The position numbers and the translations under genes were made by a program. The notes beneath the pieces are model-generated. The model saw only the letters and a program-made list of their open reading frames with translations, was not told where the DNA came from and did not search any database. From an uncultured beta proteobacterium (GTDB taxonomy: Bacteria > Pseudomonadota > Gammaproteobacteria > Burkholderiales > Burkholderiaceae_C), in assembly GCA_903845935.1 (NCBI GenBank), contig CAIMZI010000031.1, forward strand, positions 1-64,000: a stretch of DNA of 64,000 nt, in the 5' to 3' direction. Positions within the stretch are counted from its first letter, which is position 1, and each line of letters starts with the position of its first letter. Below are positions 16,990 to 26,734 of this stretch, piece by piece.

Positions 16990-17397
16990 TTACTTGGAGC
17001 AGGCCTTGCCCTTGACGGCGTGGTTGCCCTTGGCCTTGGCATCGGCTTCGGTCATGTATTCGCCGGTCTTGGTCTTGCCATAGAACTTGGAACCTTCGCA
17101 ATGGTAGGTCTTGGAACTGGTGTTGACCCAGACCTTGCCGGCGCCACCTGCCACCGCCGCCTTGGCGGGTGCCGCCGCTGCTGCAGGCGTTGTTGCAGGC
17201 GCGGCTGCGGGCGGGTTGACCTTGGCAGCAACCGCAGCGGCCGCATTGGTCTTGGCGTTATTCACGGCCGTGGTGGCTGCACCCGTGGCCGCCGTGGTGG
17301 CAGATTTCATGGCATCAGCTGCCGATGTCTGGGCAAAACCCGATGCTGCACAGAACAGACCCAGAGCAATTGCCAACACGCGAATTTTAGTTTTCAT
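16990..17397 (-). CDS. Exported Ala-rich hypothetical protein
   Basis: A 135-residue protein with a clear signal peptide (MKTKIRVLAIALGLFCAASGFA). An Ala/Thr/Pro-rich linker spans about residues 25-85. The compact C-terminal block contains KVWVNTSSKTYHCEG, YGKTKTGEYMTE and GKACS. That block (W.N...YHC.G...YG.T..G.Y..E..A...G) recurs in uncharacterised secreted proteobacterial proteins, and its two cysteines could form a disulfide. It is probably periplasmic. It converges on the Spy-like gene with only 12 bases between them. Function unknown. Confidence 0.7.
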   Translation of the reverse strand: MKTKIRVLAIALGLFCAASGFAQTSAADAMKSATTAATGAATTAVNNAKTNAAAAVAAKVNPPAAAPATTPAAAAAPAKAAVAGGAGKVWVNTSSKTYHCEGSKFYGKTKTGEYMTEADAKAKGNHAVKGKACSK

Positions 17398-17496
17398 CGA
17401 AATTCTTTCTAAGAGATTGATGGCGATTCACAAGGATTTGTGAAGCCTTCACTTATAACGCCAGGAAAAAAATCCGGTTTACACAAGCCCCTGCGC

Positions 17497-18816
17497 TCAG
17501 GCGTAAAGGCCGTGTAAATACCAGTGCGGGTTCTGATCCAGGCGTTCGCGGTAAATCCACACCAGACCCGCATGTTCGCTGCGGGCGATAAAGTAATCGC
17601 GCAATACCGTTGCCTCCAGCCAGCCGCTTTCCAGTCGCTGCGGCCCGGCCAACAGGGTCAAGGGGCCGTGGTACTGCGGGCATTGGCCCTGCACTGCCAG
17701 CGGCTGCGGCAGCTCCAGCAGCCAAGTGGGCAGGAGCGCCGCCTGCTCGCTCATCTCGCCTGCACTGGCCTGCACGGCTGGCTGCGGCTTCCAGGGCGAC
17801 CAGGTTTGCATGGCTTCGGGACGGTGATCGGCTTGCGGCTGCACGCACAGAATGTGCTCAGGACCTAAGCGCGCGCCCAGCCGCTCCAGCATCTGGTGCA
17901 GGCTGTCGCCCTGGCGCTGGTCTTCGGGCAGCAGGCTGTGCGATTCGCCTGCCAGCGTCTGGGTTTGCAGGCTGCGCAGCCGCAAATACAGCACCGGCGC
18001 GGGCAGGATCACCTGTGCCAGTTGCTCGCCCAGCAAGCGCTGCAGATGCTGCATGTCCTGCGTGGCCTGGGCGGTACGCAGCTCCAGGCGACCCTGGCCG
18101 CTGCCCAGATGGTGGGCGTCCACATGCAGGGCGTTGGAGCGGCGTGCATCGAGTTCCCACAGCAACTCCAGCGCCAAAACGCCGCGCTGGCGCGCGCGCA
18201 GCCAGACCAGCAGTTGCGCCAGCAGCCGGCGTGCGCCAAACAGCAGGGCCGGTGCAGACTCCACAGCGGCGGACAACTCCAGCGGCGCATCAAACACATC
18301 GGGCAGCGTCAACCAGGGATAGAGTTCGGGGCGCACGCCATAGGCCCGGTCCAGCGCATCGACCAGACCGGCACCAAAGCGGCGCGCCAGGCCAGCGCGC
18401 GGCAGGGCCCGCAACTGGCCCCAGTTGCTGCAGCCCAGGCGCATCAAGGTGGGCAGATGTACTCGCGCAGCGGCCAGTGCCTGCAGCGGCAAGGCGTTAA
18501 GGGACGCGTCCGGTGTCTGCGCCCACAGGCGGGCCAGCGCCAGCAGAGAGGTGGCGCCCTGGGCATGGCGCAATGTCACGGTCGGAGCATCGGACTCAAA
18601 CAAGCGCTGCAGCAGGGCAGCACGTCCACCAAACAGCCGTTCGCTGCCGGAGACTTCGAGCACCAGCGAGCCTTCCACACGCGCCACCAGGGGCGTGAAC
18701 TGCAAGGCCCACCAGTCCAGTGCCTGGTCTACATCCACCAGCGCGGGCGCATCCCCGGCCACCACGCCTGACCCGCCGCCCGCCTCAGGCGCGCGCTGTA
18801 CTGCAATCCAGTGCAT
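17497..18816 (-). CDS. imuB: ImuB, Y-family polymerase-like SOS protein
   Basis: A 439-residue DinB/UmuC-like protein that acts as the hub of the ImuA-ImuB-DnaE2 mutasome. MHWIAVQRA opens the protein, LDWWALQFTPLVARVEGSLVLEVSGSERLFGG at about 36-66 is the typical ImuB signature, and the C-terminal YFIARSEHAGLVWIYRERL block is also family-typical. As known for ImuB, the catalytic acidic residues of active Y-family polymerases are not all present, so it is probably a non-catalytic adaptor. Its start lies within imuA (32-base overlap), indicating translational coupling. Confidence 0.9.
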   Translation of the reverse strand: MHWIAVQRAPEAGGGSGVVAGDAPALVDVDQALDWWALQFTPLVARVEGSLVLEVSGSERLFGGRAALLQRLFESDAPTVTLRHAQGATSLLALARLWAQTPDASLNALPLQALAAARVHLPTLMRLGCSNWGQLRALPRAGLARRFGAGLVDALDRAYGVRPELYPWLTLPDVFDAPLELSAAVESAPALLFGARRLLAQLLVWLRARQRGVLALELLWELDARRSNALHVDAHHLGSGQGRLELRTAQATQDMQHLQRLLGEQLAQVILPAPVLYLRLRSLQTQTLAGESHSLLPEDQRQGDSLHQMLERLGARLGPEHILCVQPQADHRPEAMQTWSPWKPQPAVQASAGEMSEQAALLPTWLLELPQPLAVQGQCPQYHGPLTLLAGPQRLESGWLEATVLRDYFIARSEHAGLVWIYRERLDQNPHWYLHGLYA

Positions 18817-19507
18817 GAGCGGCGGCCAGCAAGAGCTTCATGGGTCCAGCCCGGGCCTGCAAATACACAGACTGGTCCAGCGGCGGGCCACGGCGCTTGA
18901 GCAGCTGGAGCTCCAGCCCATCGGCGATATCGGCGGCATCGGTGTGCTGCGTGGCGGTTTGCGGTTGGAGCTGCAGGCGCAGGGCGGCCGGTGAGGCATC
19001 GGCCTGCGACTGGGCCGGTCGCATCACAAACAACAGCTTGCGGTATTCGGTGGCCGCCATTTGCAGACGCCGCAACTGATCGCTGCGGGCCTGCGGCAGC
19101 CAGGCCAGCACGGCATTGACATCGGCGCAGCGCAAGGCCTGCTCGCAGGCCCAAAGCCGCGCGGCCGCCACCGGTGTACGCACCCACAACAGACGTTGCG
19201 CCGCCAAACCCTGAGCGGCCAGGGCGGGCGCAAACGGCAGATGCGGCGCCCCCACCAGCACCACCGGACCGTGACCGGACTGCGCCAGTGCCGGCAGCAG
19301 CAAACGCCACTCGCTGTGCACACCGGGCGGCTGCACAATTTCTATCAAGGCGCCTATGGGCCAGCCACCGCCGGGCAACTGCGCGTCCAGTGTGGCGTCG
19401 CCCGTGGCGATCACCGGCAGTGCCGCGTGCGAGAGCGCGTGCGCATGCCAGACATCGGCATGGATGTCGTGTACATCAACAAAGGAGCGACTCGCTAAGG
19501 CAGGCAT
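18785..19507 (-). CDS. imuA: ImuA, RecA/SulA-like SOS mutagenesis protein
   Basis: A 240-residue RecA-like fold protein of the ImuA family. LDAQLPGGGWPIGALIEI at about 41-58 is the family's Walker-A-region equivalent, without a full GKT motif, followed by the GPVVLVGAPHLPFAPALAAQGL strand-helix. It is the first gene of an imuA-imuB operon that overlaps its neighbour and is preceded by a LexA box 13 bases upstream of its start. It works with the DnaE2 encoded at 9205-12591. Confidence 0.9.
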   Translation of the reverse strand: MPALASRSFVDVHDIHADVWHAHALSHAALPVIATGDATLDAQLPGGGWPIGALIEIVQPPGVHSEWRLLLPALAQSGHGPVVLVGAPHLPFAPALAAQGLAAQRLLWVRTPVAAARLWACEQALRCADVNAVLAWLPQARSDQLRRLQMAATEYRKLLFVMRPAQSQADASPAALRLQLQPQTATQHTDAADIADGLELQLLKRRGPPLDQSVYLQARAGPMKLLLAAAHALDCSTARA

Positions 19508-19520
19508 AAAAGAGCTTTAA

Positions 19521-19540
19521 TACTGTTTTTTTGTACAGTA
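19521..19540. promoter_or_regulatory. LexA (SOS) box before imuA
   Basis: TACTGTTTTTTTGTACAGTA, with perfect TACTGT/ACAGTA arms and an eight-base spacer (CTGT-N8-ACAG). It is just upstream of imuA and closely matches the box at dnaE2. Confidence 0.82.
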
Positions 19541-19568
19541 TATCCATCTTAACCAAGAACGCGCAACA

Positions 19569-19805
19569 CCGTGCGCCCACCAGCGTTCTGGCCTCGCCAC
19601 GCTCATGCACGTCACGTACTTCGGCAAGCGGGAATTCGTGGCAGGGAAACGTCTTGCGTGGCGCCACCTGCCGTGTCAATGACCGCATCCATATCGCGCA
19701 GTTGATCGGCAAAGTTGCTGCGGCTGAATCAATCACCCGTTCGGCGCCCAGCTCTTTGGCACGGGCCATTTGAAGGGCAAAGGAGCCCAGTCCACCGGCT
19801 CCGCC
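19569..19805 (-). pseudogene. Remnant of zinc-type dehydrogenase/quinone oxidoreductase
   Basis: The minus strand keeps two pieces of a medium-chain dehydrogenase. The first, GGAGGLGSFALQMARAKELGAERVIDS, is the nucleotide-binding helix region. After a frame change near 19725 it continues as NFADQLRDMDAVIDTAGGATQD. A second piece, EFPLAEVRDVHERGEARTLVGAR, resembles the family C terminus. The N-terminal half and about 100 residues between the pieces are gone. This remnant occupies most of the otherwise empty 388-base gap between imuA and the Bcr/CflA exporter. Confidence 0.7.
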
Positions 19806-19895
19806 ATGCCGAAGGTCGGATCGAACCTGCTTTGGGTTCGTGCCGATCTATTTATTTGTCGTTCATTCTAGCGACGGCGCTTCTACTGCACACAC

Positions 19896-21128
19896 TCAAA
19901 CATGCAATATATGCTGCCCGATGGCTGGCCAGCGGCGGCGGATCAACAGCCAGGAACACAGACCCAGGCCCATCAACGACAGCGAGGTCGCCGCCAGGGC
20001 TACGGGGGAATGCATCACCAGCGGCGACACCACACCCGCCACCAACCCATTGGCGGTGGAGCCTATGAACATCTGCAGGCTGGACGCCATGCCGCGGCGC
20101 TCGGGGTGCAGGTCCAGCACCAGCAGGGTCACCACAGGCACCATCATGGCCCAGCCAAAGGCAAAGATGGCGATGGGCAACAACGACCAGGCCACGTCGG
20201 CCTTGAACAGTACATTGGCAACCAGATTCAGCAACCCTATTGTCAGCATGACGGCAAAGCCGTTGCGGATCTGGCGCTTGGGTACGAGCTTGCCCGCCGC
20301 CCGGCCGCTGACCCAGGCACCCGACATGATGCCGCCAATGCTGAGCATGAAGAACCAGAAAAAGTGCTCGGGCGGCAGGCCCAGACTCTCACCCAAAAAC
20401 ACCGGCGCGCTCAGCACATAGAGGAAAAGGCCATTGAACGGAATGCCGCTGGCCAGCGCCAGCATAAAGAAACGCGGGTCGGAGCCCAGCTTCCAATAAC
20501 CTGCCAGCAGATTGCGGGGGTGAAAGGGCTGGCGCTGCTCCAGATGCAGGGTTTCCGGCAAAAAGCGGTAATTGGCGAACCACAACAGAACGCCCACGCC
20601 ACACAGAAACCAGAAGATGGCCTGCCAATTGCTGTGCACCAGCAGCCAGCCACCCAGCATGGGCGCAATCGCTGGCGCCGCGCCAAAGAAGATGGTCACC
20701 TGGCTCATCACCTTTTGTGCCTGCGAGGGCGGGTACATGTCGCGCACGATGGCGCGCGACACCACAATGCCCGCTCCGGTGCAAAGCCCCTGCGCTGTGC
20801 GAAAAAATATCAGTTGTCCAATACTCTGCGACAGCGCGCAGCCCATAGAGGCCAAAGTAAACACCGCCAGCCCCCACAGCACCACCGGCCTGCGGCCCAG
20901 GCTGTCGGAGATGGAGCCATGGAACAGGCTCATGAAGGCGAAGCCGAACAAATAGGCCGACAGCGTCTGCTGCATCTGCACCGGCGTGGCGTCCAGCGAG
21001 CGGGCAATGCCGGCAAAGGCCGGCAAGTAGGTGTCTATGGAAAACGGCCCCAACATGCCCAGCAGCGCCAATAAAATGGCAAACGCCCATTGCGGCGCGC
21101 GCCACAGCTTTTTTGCATCAGGATTCAT
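19896..21128 (-). CDS. Bcr/CflA family MFS multidrug exporter
   Basis: A 410-residue major facilitator protein with twelve predicted membrane segments. LGPFSIDTYLPAFAGIARSL in helix 1 and DSLGRRPVVLWGLAVF in the loop 2-3 region (MFS motif A) are diagnostic of the Bcr/CflA drug-resistance subfamily; SRAIVRDMY is also typical. It probably exports small drugs or metabolites by proton antiport. It is divergent from the acyl-CoA synthetase gene at 21231, with a 102-base intergenic region. Confidence 0.86.
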   Translation of the reverse strand: MNPDAKKLWRAPQWAFAILLALLGMLGPFSIDTYLPAFAGIARSLDATPVQMQQTLSAYLFGFAFMSLFHGSISDSLGRRPVVLWGLAVFTLASMGCALSQSIGQLIFFRTAQGLCTGAGIVVSRAIVRDMYPPSQAQKVMSQVTIFFGAAPAIAPMLGGWLLVHSNWQAIFWFLCGVGVLLWFANYRFLPETLHLEQRQPFHPRNLLAGYWKLGSDPRFFMLALASGIPFNGLFLYVLSAPVFLGESLGLPPEHFFWFFMLSIGGIMSGAWVSGRAAGKLVPKRQIRNGFAVMLTIGLLNLVANVLFKADVAWSLLPIAIFAFGWAMMVPVVTLLVLDLHPERRGMASSLQMFIGSTANGLVAGVVSPLVMHSPVALAATSLSLMGLGLCSWLLIRRRWPAIGQHILHV

Positions 21129-21183
21129 CCCGCCATTGGAACATGGCGCAGGCTAGGGAAAGCACCGAACCGGAACGCATAAA

Positions 21184-21203
21184 TATCTGGAAAATGCCAG
21201 ATA
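21184..21203. promoter_or_regulatory. Perfect dyad upstream of acyl-CoA synthetase
   Basis: TATCTGG-AAAATG-CCAGATA, a perfect seven-base inverted repeat in the divergent intergenic region 28 bases before the synthetase ATG. It looks like an operator for an unidentified dimeric regulator. Confidence 0.4.
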
Positions 21204-21230
21204 GACCCACAATGACTCAAGGAGAAACCC

Positions 21231-22910
21231 ATGGAGGCTGGCAAACTGATTCTGGACTACGTCTACGCGCACGAACTTGCATGGGGCAGCAAGGTATTTC
21301 TGACGCAGCCCGTAGGTGGCGGCAAGGTCAAGGACTACAGCTGGGCGCAGACCATGGACCAGGCGCGCCGCATGGCCACGCATATCAAGTCCCTGGGGCT
21401 GGAGCCGGGCGCGCGCATTGCCATCCTGTCCAAGAATTGCGCGCACTTCTTTATTGCCGAGTTGGCCATCTGGCTGGCCGGTGGCACCACGGTGGCCATC
21501 TTTCCGACCGAAAGCGCCGAGACCATACGCTACGTGCTGGACCACAGCGGCGCCAGCCTACTGTTTGTGGGCAAGCTCGACACCTGGGAGCAACAAGCCT
21601 TGGCGATTCCATCGGGCCTGCGCTGCATCGCCATGCCGCTGGCACCGGCCACACCATTCGAAGGCTGGGATGCGATCGCCTGCCGCACCTCGCCGCTCAC
21701 CGGGCGGGTGCAGCGCGCAGCGTCTGACATCGCCATCCTGATGTACACCTCTGGCTCCACTGGTCAGCCCAAGGGCGTGATGCACAGCTTTGCCGGTGCC
21801 ACGGCAGCCAGTGTCGGCATGCACCAGTACCTGCAGCAAACACTGGGGCCCGAGGTCGAGCTGCGGGTTCTGTCTTACCTGCCGCTGGCGCATATTTTTG
21901 AACGTTCCTGGATCGAGTGCACGGCACTGGTGGATGGGCGTACCCATGTGTACTTTGCCGAATCCCTGGATACTTTTTTGCAGGATCTGTACCGGGCCCG
22001 GCCCAATTTGTTCCAGTCGGTGCCGCGCCTGTGGCTGAAGTTCCAGCACGGCGTGTTCCACAAGATGCCGGCCAAAAAGCTCGATCGCCTGTTGCGCATT
22101 CCAATCCTGGGGCGCATCGTCGGGCGCAAGGTGCTCAAGGGCCTGGGTCTGGACCAGGTGCAGTTGGCAGCCAGCGGCTCGGCGCCGATTCCGCCCGAGC
22201 TGATTGACTGGTACCGCCGTCTGGGCCTGAACCTGATGGAAGGCTACGCCATGACCGAGGACTTTGCCTACTCGCATGTATCCACGCCCCACTTCAACGC
22301 GCCGGGCTGTGTCGGCGTGCCCATGGCCGGCGTGCAGGTGCGACTCAGTGAGGAGGGAGAAGTCCTGATCAAGTCACCCGGCACCATGGTGGGCTACTAC
22401 CGGCAGCCGGAACTCGATGCTGAGGTGTTTACCTCCGACGGCTTTTTCCGCACCGGTGACCGGGGTGAGCGCAGTGACCAGGGCCTGCTCAGGCTCACCG
22501 GTCGGGTCAAGGAACTGTTTAAGACCTCCAAGGGCAAATACGTGGCACCGGCGCCGATAGAAAACCTGCTCAATGCCCATCCGATGATCGAATTGAGCAT
22601 GGTCTCGGGTGTGGGCCAGCCCTCGGCCTATGCCATGGTGGTGCTGTCCGAGGAATTGCGCCCAAGTCTGGGTGCAGCCGAGATCCGCGCCGAGGTGGAG
22701 CGCGAACTCACGCAGCTGCTGCAAAAGGTGAACGCAGCGCTTTCTGACCAGGAACAGTTGCGCATGCTGGTGATAGCCCCCGAGCCCTGGTCCATAGAAA
22801 ACGGGCTGCTCACCCCGACCATGAAGATCCGGCGCAACCGCATAGAGGCGGCCGTGCATGAGCGCCTACCAGACTGGTACGCCCGCATGGGTACGATCTG
22901 CTGGGCCTGA
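21231..22910 (+). CDS. AMP-forming long-chain acyl-CoA synthetase-like protein
   Basis: A 559-residue adenylate-forming enzyme. The AMP-binding P-loop YTSGSTGQPKGV lies at about residue 172, followed by GYAMTEDFAYSHV and TGDRGERSDQGLLRLTGRVKELFKTSKGKY, with the catalytic C-terminal lysine region. Overall organisation is that of long-chain fatty acyl-CoA synthetases (FadD/FAA1 type) that activate carboxylic acids with ATP and CoA. AAGGAG precedes the ATG. No fatty-acid oxidation genes are adjacent, so the substrate is not evident. Confidence 0.87.
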   Translation: MEAGKLILDYVYAHELAWGSKVFLTQPVGGGKVKDYSWAQTMDQARRMATHIKSLGLEPGARIAILSKNCAHFFIAELAIWLAGGTTVAIFPTESAETIRYVLDHSGASLLFVGKLDTWEQQALAIPSGLRCIAMPLAPATPFEGWDAIACRTSPLTGRVQRAASDIAILMYTSGSTGQPKGVMHSFAGATAASVGMHQYLQQTLGPEVELRVLSYLPLAHIFERSWIECTALVDGRTHVYFAESLDTFLQDLYRARPNLFQSVPRLWLKFQHGVFHKMPAKKLDRLLRIPILGRIVGRKVLKGLGLDQVQLAASGSAPIPPELIDWYRRLGLNLMEGYAMTEDFAYSHVSTPHFNAPGCVGVPMAGVQVRLSEEGEVLIKSPGTMVGYYRQPELDAEVFTSDGFFRTGDRGERSDQGLLRLTGRVKELFKTSKGKYVAPAPIENLLNAHPMIELSMVSGVGQPSAYAMVVLSEELRPSLGAAEIRAEVERELTQLLQKVNAALSDQEQLRMLVIAPEPWSIENGLLTPTMKIRRNRIEAAVHERLPDWYARMGTICWA

Positions 22911-22931
22911 ATGTACTCGGCGTGAGCCGGC

Positions 22932-25196
22932 TCAGACCTGCAGGGGCAGTGCGCGCTGGCGCTTGGCGGTCAGCACAAACAAGGCATTGGCTACGGCCGG
23001 TGCCAGCGGCGGCAGACCCGGCTCGCCCACACCAGTAGGCGCAAGGCTGCTGGGCATGGCCCAGGTTTCCACCAGCGGCGCCTGTGCCAGCCGCAGCATG
23101 GAATAGCTGTCGAAATTGCGCTGCTGCACCACGCCGTCCACAATGTCGATGCGGCCATACAGTGCCGCCGTCAGGCCAAAGATCACGGCGCTTTCCATTT
23201 GCTGCGCCACCAGGGCCGGGTTGATCACGGTGCCGCAGTCCACGGCGCAGACCACACGGTGCACGCGTGGCTTGCCGTCCTGCAGCGACACCTCGGCCAC
23301 CTCGGCGACGATGGAGCCAAAGGATTCGTGCAGAGCAATGCCGCGCGCATGGCCTGCGGGCAGCGGCGTTCCCCAGCCGGCTTTTTCGGCGGCCAGATTG
23401 AGCACCGCCAGATGGCGCGGCGAGTCCTTGAGCAGGGCGCGTCGGAAGGCCAACGGATCTTGTTGGGTTTCAAAGGCCAGCTCGTCGATAAAACACTCGG
23501 AAAAGAAAGCGTTGTGTGAATGCCCGACCGAGCGCCAAAAGCCCACCGGCACGCCGGAGCGTGTGGCCACATGGGCCATGTGCTGGTGCGCAAAACCGTA
23601 GGGCAAATCAAACAGGCCCTCGGCCGTGCTCTTGTCCGGAGTATCGAATGGACCGGCCAACGCGGGCAGGCCGCGCGCCATCCAGCGAGGACTGATGGCA
23701 TCCCCTGCGGAGTGGATGCGCAGGCTGCTGATCCGGTCTTGGGCATCGACCGCCGCACTCAGTTGCGCCACATGCAGGGGGCGGTAAAAGTCGTGCGTGG
23801 TGTCTTCCTCACGCGACCACAGCAGTTGCACCGGCAGACCGTTGCAGGCCATGGCCACGCGCACCGCCTGCGCCACAAAGTCGATGTCCAGCCTGCGGCC
23901 AAAACCGCCGCCCATGTAGCTGACGTGCAGGGTGACATGGTCCACATCGATACCGGCGACCTTGGCCGCCACACCGCGGGCAAAGCCGGGCACCTGGGTG
24001 GGCGCCCAGACCTCGAGCCTGCCGTCCAAGAACCGCGCCGTGCAATTCATGGGCTCCATGGTGGCGTGGGCCAGATAGGGTGCGGTGTACGTGGCCTCAA
24101 TGACGCGGGCAGCGCCGGTTTCGGCCGCTGCGGCATCGCCTTTTTCATAAAAAGTATGGCCGGACTCGGTCTTCAGCGTATTCAGCAGGTTTTGTTGGAT
24201 GCGCTCCGAATCCAGACCGCCCTCCTTGCGCTGCTGCCATTGCACGATCACCGCCTGCACGGCGGTACGGGCATGCCAGCTGGTCTTTGCCACCACGGCG
24301 AAACCTTCGGTGGAACCGGCCACCGCATCCAGGCGCACCAGCTGCTTCACTCCGGGCAGGGCCAGCGCGGCCTTGTCATCGAGCGTGGCCACCGTCCCAC
24401 CCAGCATGGGGCACATGCGCACGGATGCAAACAGCATGCCGGGCAGACGCACGTCGATGCCGAAGCGGGCCCGGCCAACGACCTTGGCCGGAATATCCAG
24501 ACGTGGCGCGCTCTGGCCAATCAGCCTCCAGTCCTTGCGGTCCTTTAGCACGGTGGGTGCGGGGTTTTGCAGGGCGTCTGCCACCAATTCGCCAAAGTGC
24601 GCGCTTTTGCCGGAGGGGTGTTGCACCCGACCCTCCACCACACGCAGTTCCGACAGCGGTAGCTGCCAACGCGCAGCAGCCGAACCCAATAATGCCGCAC
24701 GGGCTGCGGCCGCGGCCAACGGCACGACATCCCAGGCGTCGGCCAGACTGGAGGAACCGCCGGTGGCGTTGATACCCAGCTCGCGCGCAATCTTGCCCAC
24801 CATCCACTCGCCCAGGCGCACTTTTGCAGGCTTGTTTGTACCTTCGGACTCCAGCGGATGAAACGGCAGCGAGGCCAGCAGCATGCGGACGTTGCCATAA
24901 ATCTTGTCGGCCGTGGCCTGCTCCAGCCGCACCCGGCTCAAGGGCAGATCCAGTTCTTCGGCCACCAGCATGGCCAGGCCGGTATGTACGCCCTGCCCCA
25001 TTTCGCTGCGCGGCATGGCCAGGATGACGCCGCCGTCTTTGCCAATCTTGATCCAGCCATTGAGTGCCACATCGCCCTCGGTGGGCAGCATGGTGGCCGG
25101 TGTGCCCAGGCGCGAGCGCGCCGGCAGAATGCCCCAGCCCACCACCAAGGCACCGGTGGCACCCAGGGCACTCAAGATCCAGCTGCGGCGCCTCAT
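22932..25196 (-). CDS. iorB: Isoquinoline 1-oxidoreductase-like molybdopterin subunit
   Basis: A 754-residue large subunit of the xanthine-oxidase family, IorB/aldehyde-oxidoreductase type. It begins with [20 protein letters not shown], a Tat-like twin-arginine signal, so the enzyme is probably exported folded. [20 protein letters not shown] near 70 and [15 protein letters not shown] near 400 are molybdopterin-binding family blocks. The start at 25196 is chosen because its ATG overlaps the TGA of the upstream iron-sulfur gene (ATGA). It would oxidise aldehydes or N-heterocycles with water-derived oxygen; a cytochrome is often the electron acceptor. Confidence 0.88.
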   Translation of the reverse strand: MRRRSWILSALGATGALVVGWGILPARSRLGTPATMLPTEGDVALNGWIKIGKDGGVILAMPRSEMGQGVHTGLAMLVAEELDLPLSRVRLEQATADKIYGNVRMLLASLPFHPLESEGTNKPAKVRLGEWMVGKIARELGINATGGSSSLADAWDVVPLAAAAARAALLGSAAARWQLPLSELRVVEGRVQHPSGKSAHFGELVADALQNPAPTVLKDRKDWRLIGQSAPRLDIPAKVVGRARFGIDVRLPGMLFASVRMCPMLGGTVATLDDKAALALPGVKQLVRLDAVAGSTEGFAVVAKTSWHARTAVQAVIVQWQQRKEGGLDSERIQQNLLNTLKTESGHTFYEKGDAAAAETGAARVIEATYTAPYLAHATMEPMNCTARFLDGRLEVWAPTQVPGFARGVAAKVAGIDVDHVTLHVSYMGGGFGRRLDIDFVAQAVRVAMACNGLPVQLLWSREEDTTHDFYRPLHVAQLSAAVDAQDRISSLRIHSAGDAISPRWMARGLPALAGPFDTPDKSTAEGLFDLPYGFAHQHMAHVATRSGVPVGFWRSVGHSHNAFFSECFIDELAFETQQDPLAFRRALLKDSPRHLAVLNLAAEKAGWGTPLPAGHARGIALHESFGSIVAEVAEVSLQDGKPRVHRVVCAVDCGTVINPALVAQQMESAVIFGLTAALYGRIDIVDGVVQQRNFDSYSMLRLAQAPLVETWAMPSSLAPTGVGEPGLPPLAPAVANALFVLTAKRQRALPLQV

Positions 25197-25657
25197 GCGG
25201 CACTCCCGCGCATGGCAAGCGCTGCGCGGTGGATGGCGGCACGCACGCGCTGGTAGCTGCCGCAGCGGCAAATATTGGTCATGGCAGCATCGATGTCGGC
25301 GTCACTCGGATGTTTGTTCTTTTCCAGCAGGGCGGCAGCGGCCATCAGCATGCCGCTTTGGCAGTAGCCGCATTGCGGTACCTGCTCGGCAATCCAGGCG
25401 GTCTGCAGGGGATGGGACACACCGTCTTTGGCCAGCGCTTCAATCGTGGTGATGGTCTTGCCTGCAGCGGCGGAAACCGGCAGCACGCAGGAGCGCACCG
25501 CCTGTCCATCAAGCTGCACGGTGCAGGCGCCACAAGCGGCAATGCCGCAGCCGAACTTGGTACCAGTAAGATGGAGCACATCGCGCAGCATCCACAGAAT
25601 CGGCATTTCCGGTTCGGCATCCACCTCCAGGGTCTGGCCATTAATGGTGAGTTGCAT
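25193..25657 (-). CDS. iorA: [2Fe-2S] subunit of molybdenum hydroxylase (IorA-like)
   Basis: A 154-residue electron-transfer subunit with both expected clusters. A plant-ferredoxin type site ([17 protein letters not shown] and a later C) fills residues about 40-75. A C-terminal four-helix domain carries CGYCQSGM and NICRCGSY. It passes electrons from the molybdenum site of the downstream subunit, with which it is translationally coupled. No separate FAD subunit is present, as expected for IorAB-type enzymes. Confidence 0.92.
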   Translation of the reverse strand: MQLTINGQTLEVDAEPEMPILWMLRDVLHLTGTKFGCGIAACGACTVQLDGQAVRSCVLPVSAAAGKTITTIEALAKDGVSHPLQTAWIAEQVPQCGYCQSGMLMAAAALLEKNKHPSDADIDAAMTNICRCGSYQRVRAAIHRAALAMRGSAA

Positions 25658-25681
25658 CGTGAGCCCCGGTGGTGTTTGCTG

Positions 25682-26611
25682 CTATTGCTGCTGCTGCGCC
25701 TGTCCGAATAGCTCGGCCCGGCTAGGCGGCTGGCAACCGGCGCGGCTGCAGTTGATAGCAGCCGCACGCATGGCATTTTTCAGGGTGTCTTGCACACGCG
25801 CGGCAGCGTTGTCTGGCTGCAATGTCCAGTCGGCCAGGCAATTGCCCCAGAAGGTGTCGCCCGCACCCACGGTATCCACCACGCGCACCTGCGGCACGCC
25901 ATCCTGCGCGGTCTGTCCGTTCACGCTGAGCCAGGCGCCGTCACCACCAAAGGTCAGCGCAATGCGGCTGGCACCCTGGGCGGCAAAAGACTTGGCAATG
26001 TCGGCGGCCGTGTTCTTGTTGGCCGCACCAAAACCCAGCAGTTCAAGGTCTTCGTCGCTGGCCTTGATCCAGTCGGCCAGGGCCGCCACCTGCTGCACCG
26101 CCACCACATAGGCTCCCAGGTCGGCCGCCAGCTTGGGCCGCAAATTCACATCCACGCTAATGGTCCAACCCTGCGCCTTGGCACCTTGCAGCACGGCCAG
26201 CACCTTGTGGTGTTCGGGCGGCACCAACATCAGGGAGCCGGTGTGCAGCACGCCAGGCGTCTGTTGCGAGAGTGCCAGCAGCACCTCGTCCACGCTGTAG
26301 TCGCGGTCGGCAATGCCCTCGCGGTAGAAGCCGTAGCTGGGCTGGCCGTCCTTGACCTGCACCACCGCCAGCGAGGTCGGCAAGCGGCTGCTGCCCAACA
26401 CCATCTGAACCTGGTCCTTGTTCAGTTGCGCCTGCATTTGCTCGCCAAACTGGTCTTGCGAGAAACGGTTCAAAAAAGCCACGCTGGCACCACGCAGGGC
26501 AGCGGCACGGGCCAGGTTAAAGGGGCTGCCGCCCACATGGGGGCGCAGCAGCCCGTCGGGCGTGGCGACGCAGTCCATCAAAGCTTCGCCGAGTACGTAA
26601 ATCGAGGTCAT
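25682..26611 (-). CDS. PfkB family sugar kinase (fructokinase-like)
   Basis: A 309-residue ribokinase-fold kinase. It opens with TSIYVLGEALMDCV, has HVGGSPFNLARAAALRG near residue 30 for substrate binding, and the catalytic DTVGAGDTFWGN near 245. The start at 26611 is chosen because the family fold begins there; the in-frame upstream 28 codons look like leader. Fructose or a related ketose is the most likely substrate. The divergent neighbour is a transaldolase/FSA-like gene, which supports a sugar-phosphate role. Confidence 0.85.
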   Translation of the reverse strand: MTSIYVLGEALMDCVATPDGLLRPHVGGSPFNLARAAALRGASVAFLNRFSQDQFGEQMQAQLNKDQVQMVLGSSRLPTSLAVVQVKDGQPSYGFYREGIADRDYSVDEVLLALSQQTPGVLHTGSLMLVPPEHHKVLAVLQGAKAQGWTISVDVNLRPKLAADLGAYVVAVQQVAALADWIKASDEDLELLGFGAANKNTAADIAKSFAAQGASRIALTFGGDGAWLSVNGQTAQDGVPQVRVVDTVGAGDTFWGNCLADWTLQPDNAAARVQDTLKNAMRAAAINCSRAGCQPPSRAELFGQAQQQQ

Positions 26612-26734
26612 GGTGTGCCTGCCAACAGGTGTTGAGGATTGAGAAGCAGCATTGCTGCACGCCGACTGAGGGTCGGACAGGGGCGATTTTGCCACTACAT
26701 TAAGGAATCACTTTTTCCAACACGAGGCTCTGGT

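Noticed and set aside
19806..19895. tRNA-like sequence (GGTTCG/CGAACC pieces) near 19815-19835
   Set aside because: The pieces form a simple inverted repeat; no acceptor stem, anticodon arm or T-loop consensus could be assembled.
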